Positions 1-5,334 of a stretch of DNA of 5,495 nt are shown here, piece after piece (within the stretch, counting starts at the first letter, position 1; each line of letters starts with the position of its first letter). The DNA lies in the NCBI GenBank assembly GCA_002327965.1, contig DCVB01000084.1:1-5495 (forward strand), in the 5' to 3' direction. A program made the translations under genes and the position numbers. The notes under the pieces are model-generated. The model made no database searches, had not been told where the DNA came from, and was given only the letters and a program-made list of their open reading frames with translations. Source of the DNA: Candidatus Aminicenantes bacterium UBA2199. Lineage in GTDB: Bacteria > Acidobacteriota > Aminicenantia > UBA2199.

Positions 1-132
1 GCCGACCGCATCCTGGTCATCGAGAACGGCGAGATCAAGGAAAGCGGCGACCACCGCGAGCTGCTCAAGAAGCGCGGCCTGTACTACTCACTGTACAATT
101 TGCAATTCCCGGAAATGAATATTATAATGTGA
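1..132 (+). CDS. ABC exporter ATP-binding subunit, C-terminal fragment (5' truncated by window edge)
   Basis: Frame 1 is open from the first base and ends at TGA 130-132, giving 43 residues beginning ADRILVIENGEIKESGDHRE. This is the part of an ABC nucleotide-binding domain that follows the Walker B and H-loop region. The 'AD-I-V-ENG-I-ESG-H-ELL' pattern followed by G-LYYSLYNLQF is typical of fused membrane/ATPase half-exporters of the MsbA/multidrug type, which end shortly after a YxxLYxxQF stretch. Walker A, signature and membrane segments lie outside the window, so substrate and subfamily cannot be told. The last residues (PEMNIIM) are encoded by an unusually AT-rich stretch that also carries a likely promoter for the next gene. 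Only 3 nt separate its stop from the yicC start, in the same frame. The ABC assignment is firm; the MsbA-like label is inference. Confidence 0.85.
   Translation, partial: ADRILVIENGEIKESGDHRELLKKRGLYYSLYNLQFPEMNIIM
100..128 (+). promoter_or_regulatory. Putative sigma70-type promoter for yicC and the downstream operon
   Basis: TTGCAA at 100-105 matches four of six positions of the -35 consensus. TATAAT at 123-128 is a perfect -10 box, and the spacer is exactly 17 bp. It lies inside the 3' end of the ABC gene, in one of the few AT-rich patches of this G+C-rich window. A start point about 7 nt after the -10 falls at 135-136, which is the yicC ATG itself, so the transcript would have almost no 5' leader. 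This is a sequence match only; transcription is not shown. Confidence 0.6.
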
Positions 133-135
133 ACC

Positions 136-1014
136 ATGCAGAGCATGACCGGTTTCGCCCAGGGGCGCTATACATTTAGGGATTTTTCGCTTTTCGTCTC
201 GTTCAAGGCCTACAACAGCCGCTACCTGGAAACCGGCATCAAGGGCAGCGGCGTCACGCCCGAGGGCGAGAAATTCATCCGCGAGCTGATGAAAGGCAAG
301 CTGCACCGGGGCAAGGTCGAGATCGTCGTGGACATGTTCCCGGAAGGGCCCGGCCAATGGGACATCCAACTGAACACGCCGCTGCTCGAGGAGGTCATGC
401 GCCGCCTGGCGCCGCTGTGCGAAAAATACGATCTGGGCCAGCCCCTCGATTCGCTGCTCAAGCTGCCGATGATCTTCCGCATGGACCACGACCCGGAGCG
501 GCTGGGAGCACGGGAACGGGCGTCCGTGCGCCGGGCCATCGCCGGGGTATTCGCCGGCTTCCTGGAGAGCCGCCGCCAGGAGGGCCTCGGCATCCGCCGC
601 GACCTGCTCGATGCCGTTGCCCTGATCGCCGGACAGATCAAGGCCCTGCGCTCGCGGGAAAAGGAGTACGAGCGCGACTCTTTCCAGCGCTACCGCAAGC
701 GGATCGCCCGCCTGCTCAAGGACCTGCCCGTTGACGAAAAACGCATCGCCCAGGAGGCGGCCATCAGTGCCGACAAGTCCTCCATCGCCGAGGAGATCAA
801 CCGCCTGCAGACCCACGCCAGCCGCCTGAAGCGCCTGCTGAGCGGCCGCGGCCCGGCCACCCGGGGCAAGGAAGCCGACTTCCTCACCCAGGAGATGCAG
901 CGCGAGACCCACACCATCGCCGCCAAGACCGGCAGCATGGAGATCCACCAGCAGATCCTGCTGATCCGCCGCGAGATCGAGAAGATCCGCCAGCAGGTGC
1001 AGAACATCGAGTAG
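136..1014 (+). CDS. yicC: YicC/YloC family endoribonuclease
   Basis: The product has 292 residues, the usual family length. YicC/YloC proteins are cytoplasmic endoribonucleases; E. coli YicC has been linked to decay of small RNAs such as RyhB. The N-terminal signature MQSMTGFAQG (1-10) matches the family's M-x-SMTGF start, followed by the YNSRYLE stretch (26-32; family usually VNxRxLD) and HRGKVEIVV (57-65; family RGKVEV). The C-terminal DUF1732 part is well kept: RIAQEAAISADKSSIAEEINRL (203-224), DFLTQEMQRETHTIAAK (248-264) and the end EIEKIRQQVQNIE (280-292), which is nearly the family consensus. HTIAAK replaces the more common NTIGSK. The start ATG is fixed by the conserved N-terminus. There is no Shine-Dalgarno sequence, and a strong -10 box ends 7 nt upstream, which suggests leaderless translation. 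The stop is followed 9 nt later by gmk, a frequent yicC-gmk pairing. Confidence 0.95.
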   Translation: MQSMTGFAQGRYTFRDFSLFVSFKAYNSRYLETGIKGSGVTPEGEKFIRELMKGKLHRGKVEIVVDMFPEGPGQWDIQLNTPLLEEVMRRLAPLCEKYDLGQPLDSLLKLPMIFRMDHDPERLGARERASVRRAIAGVFAGFLESRRQEGLGIRRDLLDAVALIAGQIKALRSREKEYERDSFQRYRKRIARLLKDLPVDEKRIAQEAAISADKSSIAEEINRLQTHASRLKRLLSGRGPATRGKEADFLTQEMQRETHTIAAKTGSMEIHQQILLIRREIEKIRQQVQNIE

Positions 1015-1023
1015 GCCGCGTTC

Positions 1024-1629
1024 ATGCGCAACATCATCATCATCTCCGGTCCCTCGGGCTGCGGCAAGTCGACATTGATCACCATGCTGCTGGCCGAGTT
1101 TCCCGCACTGCGCTTCTCGGTTTCGCACACGACGCGGCCGCGGCGCCCCAACGAGGTCGACGGCAGGGATTATCACTTCGTCGACCGCGAGGCCTTCTCA
1201 CGGCTGGTCAGGAACAACCGTTTCGCGGAATGGGCCGAGGTCCACGGCCACAGCTACGGAACGAGCTGGAAGGAGATCCGCGCCAAATCGGCCGGCGGAC
1301 GGACGCTGGTGCTGGACGTCGACGTCCAGGGGGCGCGCAGCATCAAGAACCGGTTCCCCGAAGCCATGGGGATCTTCGTGGTCCCGCCCACGCTGGCGGC
1401 GCTGAAAAAACGGCTGCGCTCCCGACAGGAGCGCCTGGACGGCGAGGCGCGCCGGCGCCTGGGGGCCGCCCTGAAGGAGCTGCGCGCCTACCGCATGTAC
1501 GATTACGTCATCGTCAACGACGAGCTGGCGTCGGCGCTGGCCGACCTGTGCTGCCTGGTCGTCGCCTTTTTCAGGCAGACGGGGCGCAACGGCGCCGAAG
1601 TGCGGAAGCTCCTGCGCGGTGCGAGATGA
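1024..1629 (+). CDS. gmk: Guanylate kinase
   Basis: This 201-residue protein is the normal size for guanylate kinase, which phosphorylates GMP to GDP with ATP in the cytoplasm. The P-loop is GPSGCGKST (9-17). The GMP-binding motif reads SVSHTTRPRRPNEVDGRDYHF over 32-52, giving S34, R38, R41 and Y50. EWAEVHGHSYGT (69-80) supplies E69 and Y78, and LDVDVQGA (97-104) supplies D100. The YDYVIVNDEL segment (159-168) is typical of the C-terminal part. The lid is atypical: where relatives have a R-G-T/Q-D/E-S-E-E run, this one has SRQERLDGEARRR (133-145), of the same length and with R134 and R145 kept. An Asn (N43) stands where Gly is usual in the 'RxGE' turn. The start is 9 nt after yicC with only a weak GAGTAGG upstream, and the stop overlaps the next gene (ATGA), so coupled translation is likely. 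The rpoZ gene often found next to gmk is absent here. Confidence 0.95.
   Translation: MRNIIIISGPSGCGKSTLITMLLAEFPALRFSVSHTTRPRRPNEVDGRDYHFVDREAFSRLVRNNRFAEWAEVHGHSYGTSWKEIRAKSAGGRTLVLDVDVQGARSIKNRFPEAMGIFVVPPTLAALKKRLRSRQERLDGEARRRLGAALKELRAYRMYDYVIVNDELASALADLCCLVVAFFRQTGRNGAEVRKLLRGAR
1312..1329. repeat. Perfect 18-bp palindrome inside gmk
   Basis: CTGGACGTCGACGTCCAG is its own reverse complement. It encodes LDVDVQ of the conserved gmk motif, so it may be a by-product of codon choice for Asp-Val-Asp-Val. No function is shown. Confidence 0.5.
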
Positions 1630-2156
1630 AGCTCGTTCTCGGGGTCAGCGGCTCCATCAGCGCCACCAAGGCCGTGGACATCCTGCGCCTCTTCCAGAAG
1701 AACGGGCATGAAGTCTCGGTGGTCGTGACGCAAGCGGCGACGCGATTCATCGCGCCGCTCACGTTCGCCACTTTCGCTCCGGGCCACGTGTTCAGCGAGA
1801 TGTTCGCCGACGGCCAGGCCCCCCTGCTGCACATCAACCTGGCCAGGGAGAACGACCTGCTGCTGGTGGCCCCCGCCTCCGCCGACATCATCGGCAAGAT
1901 GGCCAACGGCATCGCCGACGATCTCCTGTCCACCGTTTTCTGCGCCTTCTACAAGCGAGTGATCGTGGCGCCGGCCATGAACACCCACATGCTGGACAAC
2001 CCGGCCGTGGCGGACAACATCGCCCGCCTGCGCTCCCGCGGCGTCGAGGTCATCGAGGCGGCGGAGGGCCCGCTGGCCAACCTGGAGAGCGGCCGCGGGC
2101 GCCTGCCCGACGCCGAGGCCATCTATCGCCACTGCCTGGGAATCTGCCGTGTGTAG
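1626..2156 (+). CDS. coaC: Standalone phosphopantothenoylcysteine decarboxylase-like flavoprotein (CoaC half)
   Basis: This 176-residue protein belongs to the HFCD (homo-oligomeric FMN-containing Cys decarboxylase) family. CoaC converts 4'-phosphopantothenoylcysteine to 4'-phosphopantetheine in CoA synthesis. The flavin-binding start LGVSGSISATKAVDILRLF (5-23), the catalytic His in HINLA (H69), PASADIIGKMANGIADDLL (83-101) and the PAMNTHM motif (116-122, N119) all fit. The ending LANLESGRGRL (150-160) aligns with the E. coli substrate clamp ACGDIGPGRM. The proton-donating Cys (Cys158 in E. coli Dfp) is Asn152 here and the next Gly is Leu153. The activity is therefore likely but not certain; the only late cysteines are C170 and C174 at the tail. 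The start ATG overlaps the gmk stop as ATGA, and the protein begins exactly where the family does; a longer upstream open frame inside gmk is a shadow. Most bacteria fuse this domain to CoaB, but here the reading frame ends at TAG 2154-2156 inside the coaB start. Confidence 0.85.
   Translation: MKLVLGVSGSISATKAVDILRLFQKNGHEVSVVVTQAATRFIAPLTFATFAPGHVFSEMFADGQAPLLHINLARENDLLLVAPASADIIGKMANGIADDLLSTVFCAFYKRVIVAPAMNTHMLDNPAVADNIARLRSRGVEVIEAAEGPLANLESGRGRLPDAEAIYRHCLGICRV
2137..2142 (+). promoter_or_regulatory. Ribosome binding site supporting the GTG start of coaB
   Basis: TGGGAA ends 6 nt before GTG 2149 and lies inside the end of coaC. It supports independent, coupled initiation of coaB rather than dependence on a frameshift. 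Confidence 0.4.
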
Positions 2157-2796
2157 CCGCATTCTCATTACCTCCGGTCCCACCATCGAGCCGATCGACC
2201 CGGTACGTTTTTTGTCCAACCGCTCATCGGGCCAGACCGGTTTTCACCTGGCCGCGGAAGCCGGGAGGCGGCGCCTGGGCCCGGTCACCTTCATCACCGG
2301 CCCGACGGTCTTCCTGCCCGATGACGTCGAACTCATCCAGGTCGAGAGCGCCCAGGAGATGCGCGCCGCCGTGAACGAGCATTTCCCCGCCAGCGACGTG
2401 ACCATCATGGCCGCGGCCGTCAGCGACTACCGCAGCCTGAAATACTATCCTGAAAAGCTGAAGAAACGCGGCGAGCGCCTGACCCTGGAGCTGGCGAAGA
2501 ATCCCGACATCCTGCTCGAGCTGGGCCGCGCCAAGCGCCGCGGCCAGACACTGGTCGGCTTCGCCGCCGAGACCGAGGACATATTCGCCAACGCCCAGAG
2601 GAAACTGGAGGCCAAGAACCTGGACCTGCTGGTCCTGAACGAGATCTCCGCGGAAAACCCCGCCTTCGGCATGGTCGAGAACCAGGTTTACCTGGTAAGC
2701 GCCGACGGCGTGCGCAAGCTGGAAAAAATGAGCAAGGCGCTCGTCGCCGCCCGGGTCTGGGACGAGATCCTCGCCCTGCGCGGTCGAAACGGTTGA
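2149..2796 (+). CDS. coaB: Standalone phosphopantothenate-cysteine ligase (CoaB half)
   Basis: The 215-residue product matches the C-terminal (CoaB/DFP) domain of bacterial CoaBC. That domain joins phosphopantothenate and cysteine using CTP, one step before the CoaC reaction. Visible motifs are ILITSGPTIEPIDPVRFLSN (5-24) running into RSSGQTG, the nucleotide-binding and dimer region; AAAVSDYR (88-95); the lysine motif PEKLKK (101-106); LAKNPDIL (115-122); LVGFAAETED (135-144); and KNLDLLVLNEIS (156-167). N164 matches the Asn implicated in the acyl-cytidylate step in E. coli (N210). VYLVSADG (180-187) is the usual C-terminal strand. The start is GTG 2149, eight bases before the end of coaC and in another frame, with TGGGAA 6 nt upstream. 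No catalytic residue appears to be missing. Separate coaB genes are known, for example in streptococci and enterococci. The stop is 10 nt before the glycosylase gene. Confidence 0.92.
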   Translation: MCSRILITSGPTIEPIDPVRFLSNRSSGQTGFHLAAEAGRRRLGPVTFITGPTVFLPDDVELIQVESAQEMRAAVNEHFPASDVTIMAAAVSDYRSLKYYPEKLKKRGERLTLELAKNPDILLELGRAKRRGQTLVGFAAETEDIFANAQRKLEAKNLDLLVLNEISAENPAFGMVENQVYLVSADGVRKLEKMSKALVAARVWDEILALRGRNG

Positions 2797-2803
2797 GGGC
2801 GGA
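2795..2803 (+). promoter_or_regulatory. Ribosome binding site of the uracil-DNA glycosylase gene
   Basis: GAGGGCGGA overlaps the coaB stop codon. GAGG sits 8 nt before GTG 2807, and GGCGGA sits 9 nt before ATG 2813, so it supports either start and does not settle the choice. Confidence 0.5.
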
Positions 2804-2806
2804 CCC

Positions 2807-3466
2807 GTGGCCATGAGCGACCTGCGCTCGATCCTGACCTTCTTCGGCGAAATGGGCGCCGAGTTCCTGCACCTGCCGGTGAACGACCCGCGCGCCGAGC
2901 TGGCCGAGCTCAACCGCGAGATCCTGCAGTGCCGCCGCTGCCGGCTGCACGAGACCAAGACCCAATACGTTCCCGGCGAGGGCAGCCAGCACCCGGGCAT
3001 CTTCTTCGTCGGCGAGGGGCCGGGCGAGACCGAGGACCAGTTCGGCCGCCCCTTCATCGGCCGCGCCGGACAGCTGCTGGACCGGATCATCCAGAAGATG
3101 GGCATGACCCGCGATGACGTGTTCATCGGCAACGTCGTCAAGTGCCGCCCGCCTAACAACCGCGAGCCGCTGAAGGACGAGGTGGAAGCCTGCCTGCCCT
3201 TTCTGCGGAGGCAGATCGCCGTCCTGCGCCCGCGGGTGATCGTCTGCCTGGGCAAGGTGGCCCTGAACAACCTGCTGAACAGCTCCTACAGCATGGGGCG
3301 CATCCGCGGCCAGGTACTGGATTTCGAAGGCACTCCCCTGGTCCCCACCTACCACCCGGCATTCATCCTGCACAAGAAGGACAAGGAGGACATCTCCCGG
3401 GCCAAGTGGGAGGTCTGGGAGGACATGCAGAAGGTTCTGGAACTGATCCGCCGCGACCGCCCTTGA
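2807..3466 (+). CDS. Family 4 uracil-DNA glycosylase with Fe-S cluster (UDGa type)
   Basis: This 219-residue protein removes uracil from DNA to start base-excision repair. The four cysteines expected for the [4Fe-4S] cluster of family 4 are present: C42 and C45 (QCRRCRLHET), C113 (NVVKCRPPNNREP) and C129 (EVEACLPF). The spacing is C-x2-C, then C-x15-C. The active-site motif is FFVGEGPGETEDQFGRPF (66-83) followed by IGRAGQLLD (84-92). The second motif is YHPAFILHKKD (182-192). The VIVCLGKVALNNLL strand-helix (144-157) is also typical. The start could be GTG 2807 or ATG 2813, a two-residue difference; both lie behind the same purine-rich site. The gene follows coaB by 10 nt and its stop overlaps the priA start (TTGA), so UDG and PriA are probably made together. 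The family is firm; related SPO1 polymerase-like UDG proteins would be the alternative label. Confidence 0.93.
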   Translation: MAMSDLRSILTFFGEMGAEFLHLPVNDPRAELAELNREILQCRRCRLHETKTQYVPGEGSQHPGIFFVGEGPGETEDQFGRPFIGRAGQLLDRIIQKMGMTRDDVFIGNVVKCRPPNNREPLKDEVEACLPFLRRQIAVLRPRVIVCLGKVALNNLLNSSYSMGRIRGQVLDFEGTPLVPTYHPAFILHKKDKEDISRAKWEVWEDMQKVLELIRRDRP

Positions 3467-5334
3467 AGATCAGCGTCTCCCTCTCCTACAACATTTCCGA
3501 GCCGCTGACCTACCGCATTCCCGACGATGCGGAGATCCAGGCCGGAATGCGCGTGCTGGTGCCGCTGGGCCGGCGCCATGTCCTGGGCTGGGTCACGGGA
3601 TTGGACTCGCCCTATGCGGGGCGGCTGAAGAGCATTCTGGGCATCATCGACGATCCGTTCCTCCCCGGCGCTGACCTGCTGGAGTTCGCCCGCCTGGCGG
3701 CGGCGGCTTATTTCACCTCGGCCGGAGTCATTCTCGACCATTGCCTGCCTCCCAGCCTGAAGAGCCCCCGGAACCTGCGCCTGCGCGACGGCAGCAACGA
3801 GGCCAGGCTGGCCGGTCTGGCGTCAGTGGAGATCGAACGCCGGTCCGCTGAAGGACCGCTGCGACTTTATTTCAAGAAGCCCTCCCAGGTAGCGCCGGCC
3901 GTTTCCGTGGCGACAGGTGCGGCCCCCCCCCCGCGCTGGCTGCTGGGCTCGGACTCAGGGCAGGCATACCTCGAAGCCTGCGAGCGCGTGCTGGCCGAAG
4001 GCCGCAGCGTCATCCTGGTGGTCCCGGACAACGCCACCGCCCGCTATTGGCAATCCATCCTCCCCGGGGTCGATCCCTGTCACGCCGAGGTTCGCAACGC
4101 CGTTCGCGAGCGCACCTGGAACGAGTACCGCCTGGGGAAATGCGGCATCGTCTGCGGCGGCATCTCCGCCCTGGCCATGCCGCTGGCCGCCATCGGCCTG
4201 CTGATCGTCGACCGCGCCGCCTCGCCGCTCTACGCCCGCCCCCAGGGGTCCCCTTTCCATCTGGACCACCTCGCCGGGCTGCGGGCCCGCGCCGGCGGCC
4301 TGCCGCTGCTCTGCGGTTCCCCTTCCCACACCTGCGCCTCCTGGGAGCGACGGGCGGAGATCGGCCTCGATGACCGGCGGCCGGCGCCGGGGCCGGCCCA
4401 TCACGTCCACCCACTGAAAGGCCGGGAACGCGGCATTCCCCCGGCGCTCCTGGACATGGCCCGGCAAAACGCCCAAGAGGGCCGGAAAACCCTGATCCTG
4501 GTCAACCGCATCCAGCCGGCGCTGCACTTCTTCTGCGCCGACTGCGGCCGCGTGGCCGCCTGCCCTAACTGCGGCGGCGTTCTGCAGTCCGGCGAGGACG
4601 GGGAGATCCGCTGCCGGCGCTGCGCTTTCCGAGACGACGCACCCGGCAACTGCCGCCGCTGCGGCCGCCCCCTGGAAACGCTGCACGACATCAGCATCGA
4701 ATCGCTGGCCCGGGCCCTGGAGCGCGGCTGCGGCGAGGAGGCGGTGCTGACCCTGACCGCTTCCGATCTGAAGGATGCGCAGGCTGCCCTGAACCAGGCG
4801 CACGAGCGCCCGCTGGTCATCGCCACCCTGGCCGCGCTCAGCCCGTTCTTTCACGGGCTTTTTGCCGCCGTGGTCTGGATCAAGCCCGAGTCCTTCTTTT
4901 CCATGGAGGAATTCAACGCCGCCGAGATGATCCATGCCTGCGGCGCCGAGATCGCTTCCCTGCTCGGAGCCGGCGGTGAGCTGCACGTCTTTTCGGTCTT
5001 CCACTTTCATTATGCCCTGCAGTACCTGATGGACGAGGAAAATTTCTTCGAGCGCGAGCTCAAGTACCGCCGCTGGTTCCTGTTGCCGCCGTTCAGCGGC
5101 GTCTACGAGCTGGAGCTGCGCGCCGACCGCCTGCGCTCCCTGGCAGCGGCCATGCGCGAGCTGTACGGCCGCTGCCGCGACAGCCTGAACGTGCGCCGCG
5201 CCTACCTGCTCTCGCGCCGGAAGCAGCGTGGCAGCTTCCGCGGCGTGCTGGAGCTGCACGCCGACGCCGGGGCGATCGTCGACGCCGGCCTGCACCGCAT
5301 CCGCCGCAGCGTGCTCAGGCGCACGGCCGGCTGA
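3463..5334 (+). CDS. priA: PriA-like replication restart protein lacking helicase motifs (pseudo-helicase)
   Basis: The product has 623 residues (E. coli PriA 732). PriA binds stalled forks and reloads the replicative helicase. Residues 1-100 fit the 3'-end-binding domain: MKISVSLSYNISEPLTYRIP, GMRVLVPLGRR (28-38), then FTSAGVILDHCLPPSLK (84-100). The stretch to the helicase core is only about 60 residues, so the winged-helix domain looks reduced. The core is alignable but its motifs are gone. Walker A GVTGSGKT is GSDSGQAY (162-169) with no Lys; GTRSA is GGISA (232-236); DEEH is DRAA (250-253); GSATPS is GSPSHT (285-290). Motif V lies near LVIATLAALSP (451-461), and QVAGRAGR is EIASLLGAGG (496-505). 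All eight zinc cysteines remain (358, 361, 367, 370, 384, 387, 397, 400), spaced as in E. coli to within one residue. LLPPFSGVYELEL (540-552) matches the C-terminal domain. The start is TTG 3463, overlapping the UDG stop; a GTG at 3406 would add a Gly/Pro-rich tail unlike PriA. No internal stop or frameshift is seen. The PriA family call is confident; lack of ATPase activity is inferred from sequence. Confidence 0.88.
   Translation: MKISVSLSYNISEPLTYRIPDDAEIQAGMRVLVPLGRRHVLGWVTGLDSPYAGRLKSILGIIDDPFLPGADLLEFARLAAAAYFTSAGVILDHCLPPSLKSPRNLRLRDGSNEARLAGLASVEIERRSAEGPLRLYFKKPSQVAPAVSVATGAAPPPRWLLGSDSGQAYLEACERVLAEGRSVILVVPDNATARYWQSILPGVDPCHAEVRNAVRERTWNEYRLGKCGIVCGGISALAMPLAAIGLLIVDRAASPLYARPQGSPFHLDHLAGLRARAGGLPLLCGSPSHTCASWERRAEIGLDDRRPAPGPAHHVHPLKGRERGIPPALLDMARQNAQEGRKTLILVNRIQPALHFFCADCGRVAACPNCGGVLQSGEDGEIRCRRCAFRDDAPGNCRRCGRPLETLHDISIESLARALERGCGEEAVLTLTASDLKDAQAALNQAHERPLVIATLAALSPFFHGLFAAVVWIKPESFFSMEEFNAAEMIHACGAEIASLLGAGGELHVFSVFHFHYALQYLMDEENFFERELKYRRWFLLPPFSGVYELELRADRLRSLAAAMRELYGRCRDSLNVRRAYLLSRRKQRGSFRGVLELHADAGAIVDAGLHRIRRSVLRRTAG
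3923..3932 (+). repeat. C10 homopolymer inside priA
   Basis: Ten consecutive C residues encode part of A154-P155-P156-P157, in the linker just before the former Walker A site. The frame is PriA-like on both sides, so the tract is in-frame here. It is a possible slippage or sequencing-error site. Confidence 0.8.

Noticed and set aside
1033..1044. Four tandem ATC repeats at the start of gmk
   Set aside because: They encode the conserved hydrophobic first strand (IIII) before the P-loop; ordinary coding sequence.
88..1176. Long minus-strand open frame opposite yicC and gmk
   Set aside because: It is antisense to two well-supported genes, has a low-complexity Ala/Gly/Leu/Gln-rich product, and arises from lack of stops in G+C-rich DNA.
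1230..1625. Upstream extension of the coaC frame into gmk
   Set aside because: The extra residues are Arg/Pro/Gly-rich shadow of gmk, and the CoaC family begins exactly at ATG 1626.
2224..3373. Minus-strand open frames opposite coaB and the glycosylase gene
   Set aside because: They overlap two conserved genes and resemble no family; shadow frames.
3406..3462. GTG 3406 as the priA start
   Set aside because: It would add 19 Gly/Pro-rich residues not found in PriA and overlap the glycosylase gene by 61 nt; TTG 3463 matches the family N-terminus.
3955..5295. 446-codon minus-strand open frame opposite priA
   Set aside because: It is Ala/Gly/Val/Gln-rich with no recognisable motif and lies opposite a gene whose domains are clearly conserved.
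3463..5334. PriA copy read as a pseudogene
   Set aside because: The frame is unbroken over 623 codons, all eight zinc cysteines and both flanking domains are conserved, and the loss is confined to nucleotide-binding motifs; selection for a non-ATPase role fits better, although decay cannot be fully excluded from one sequence.
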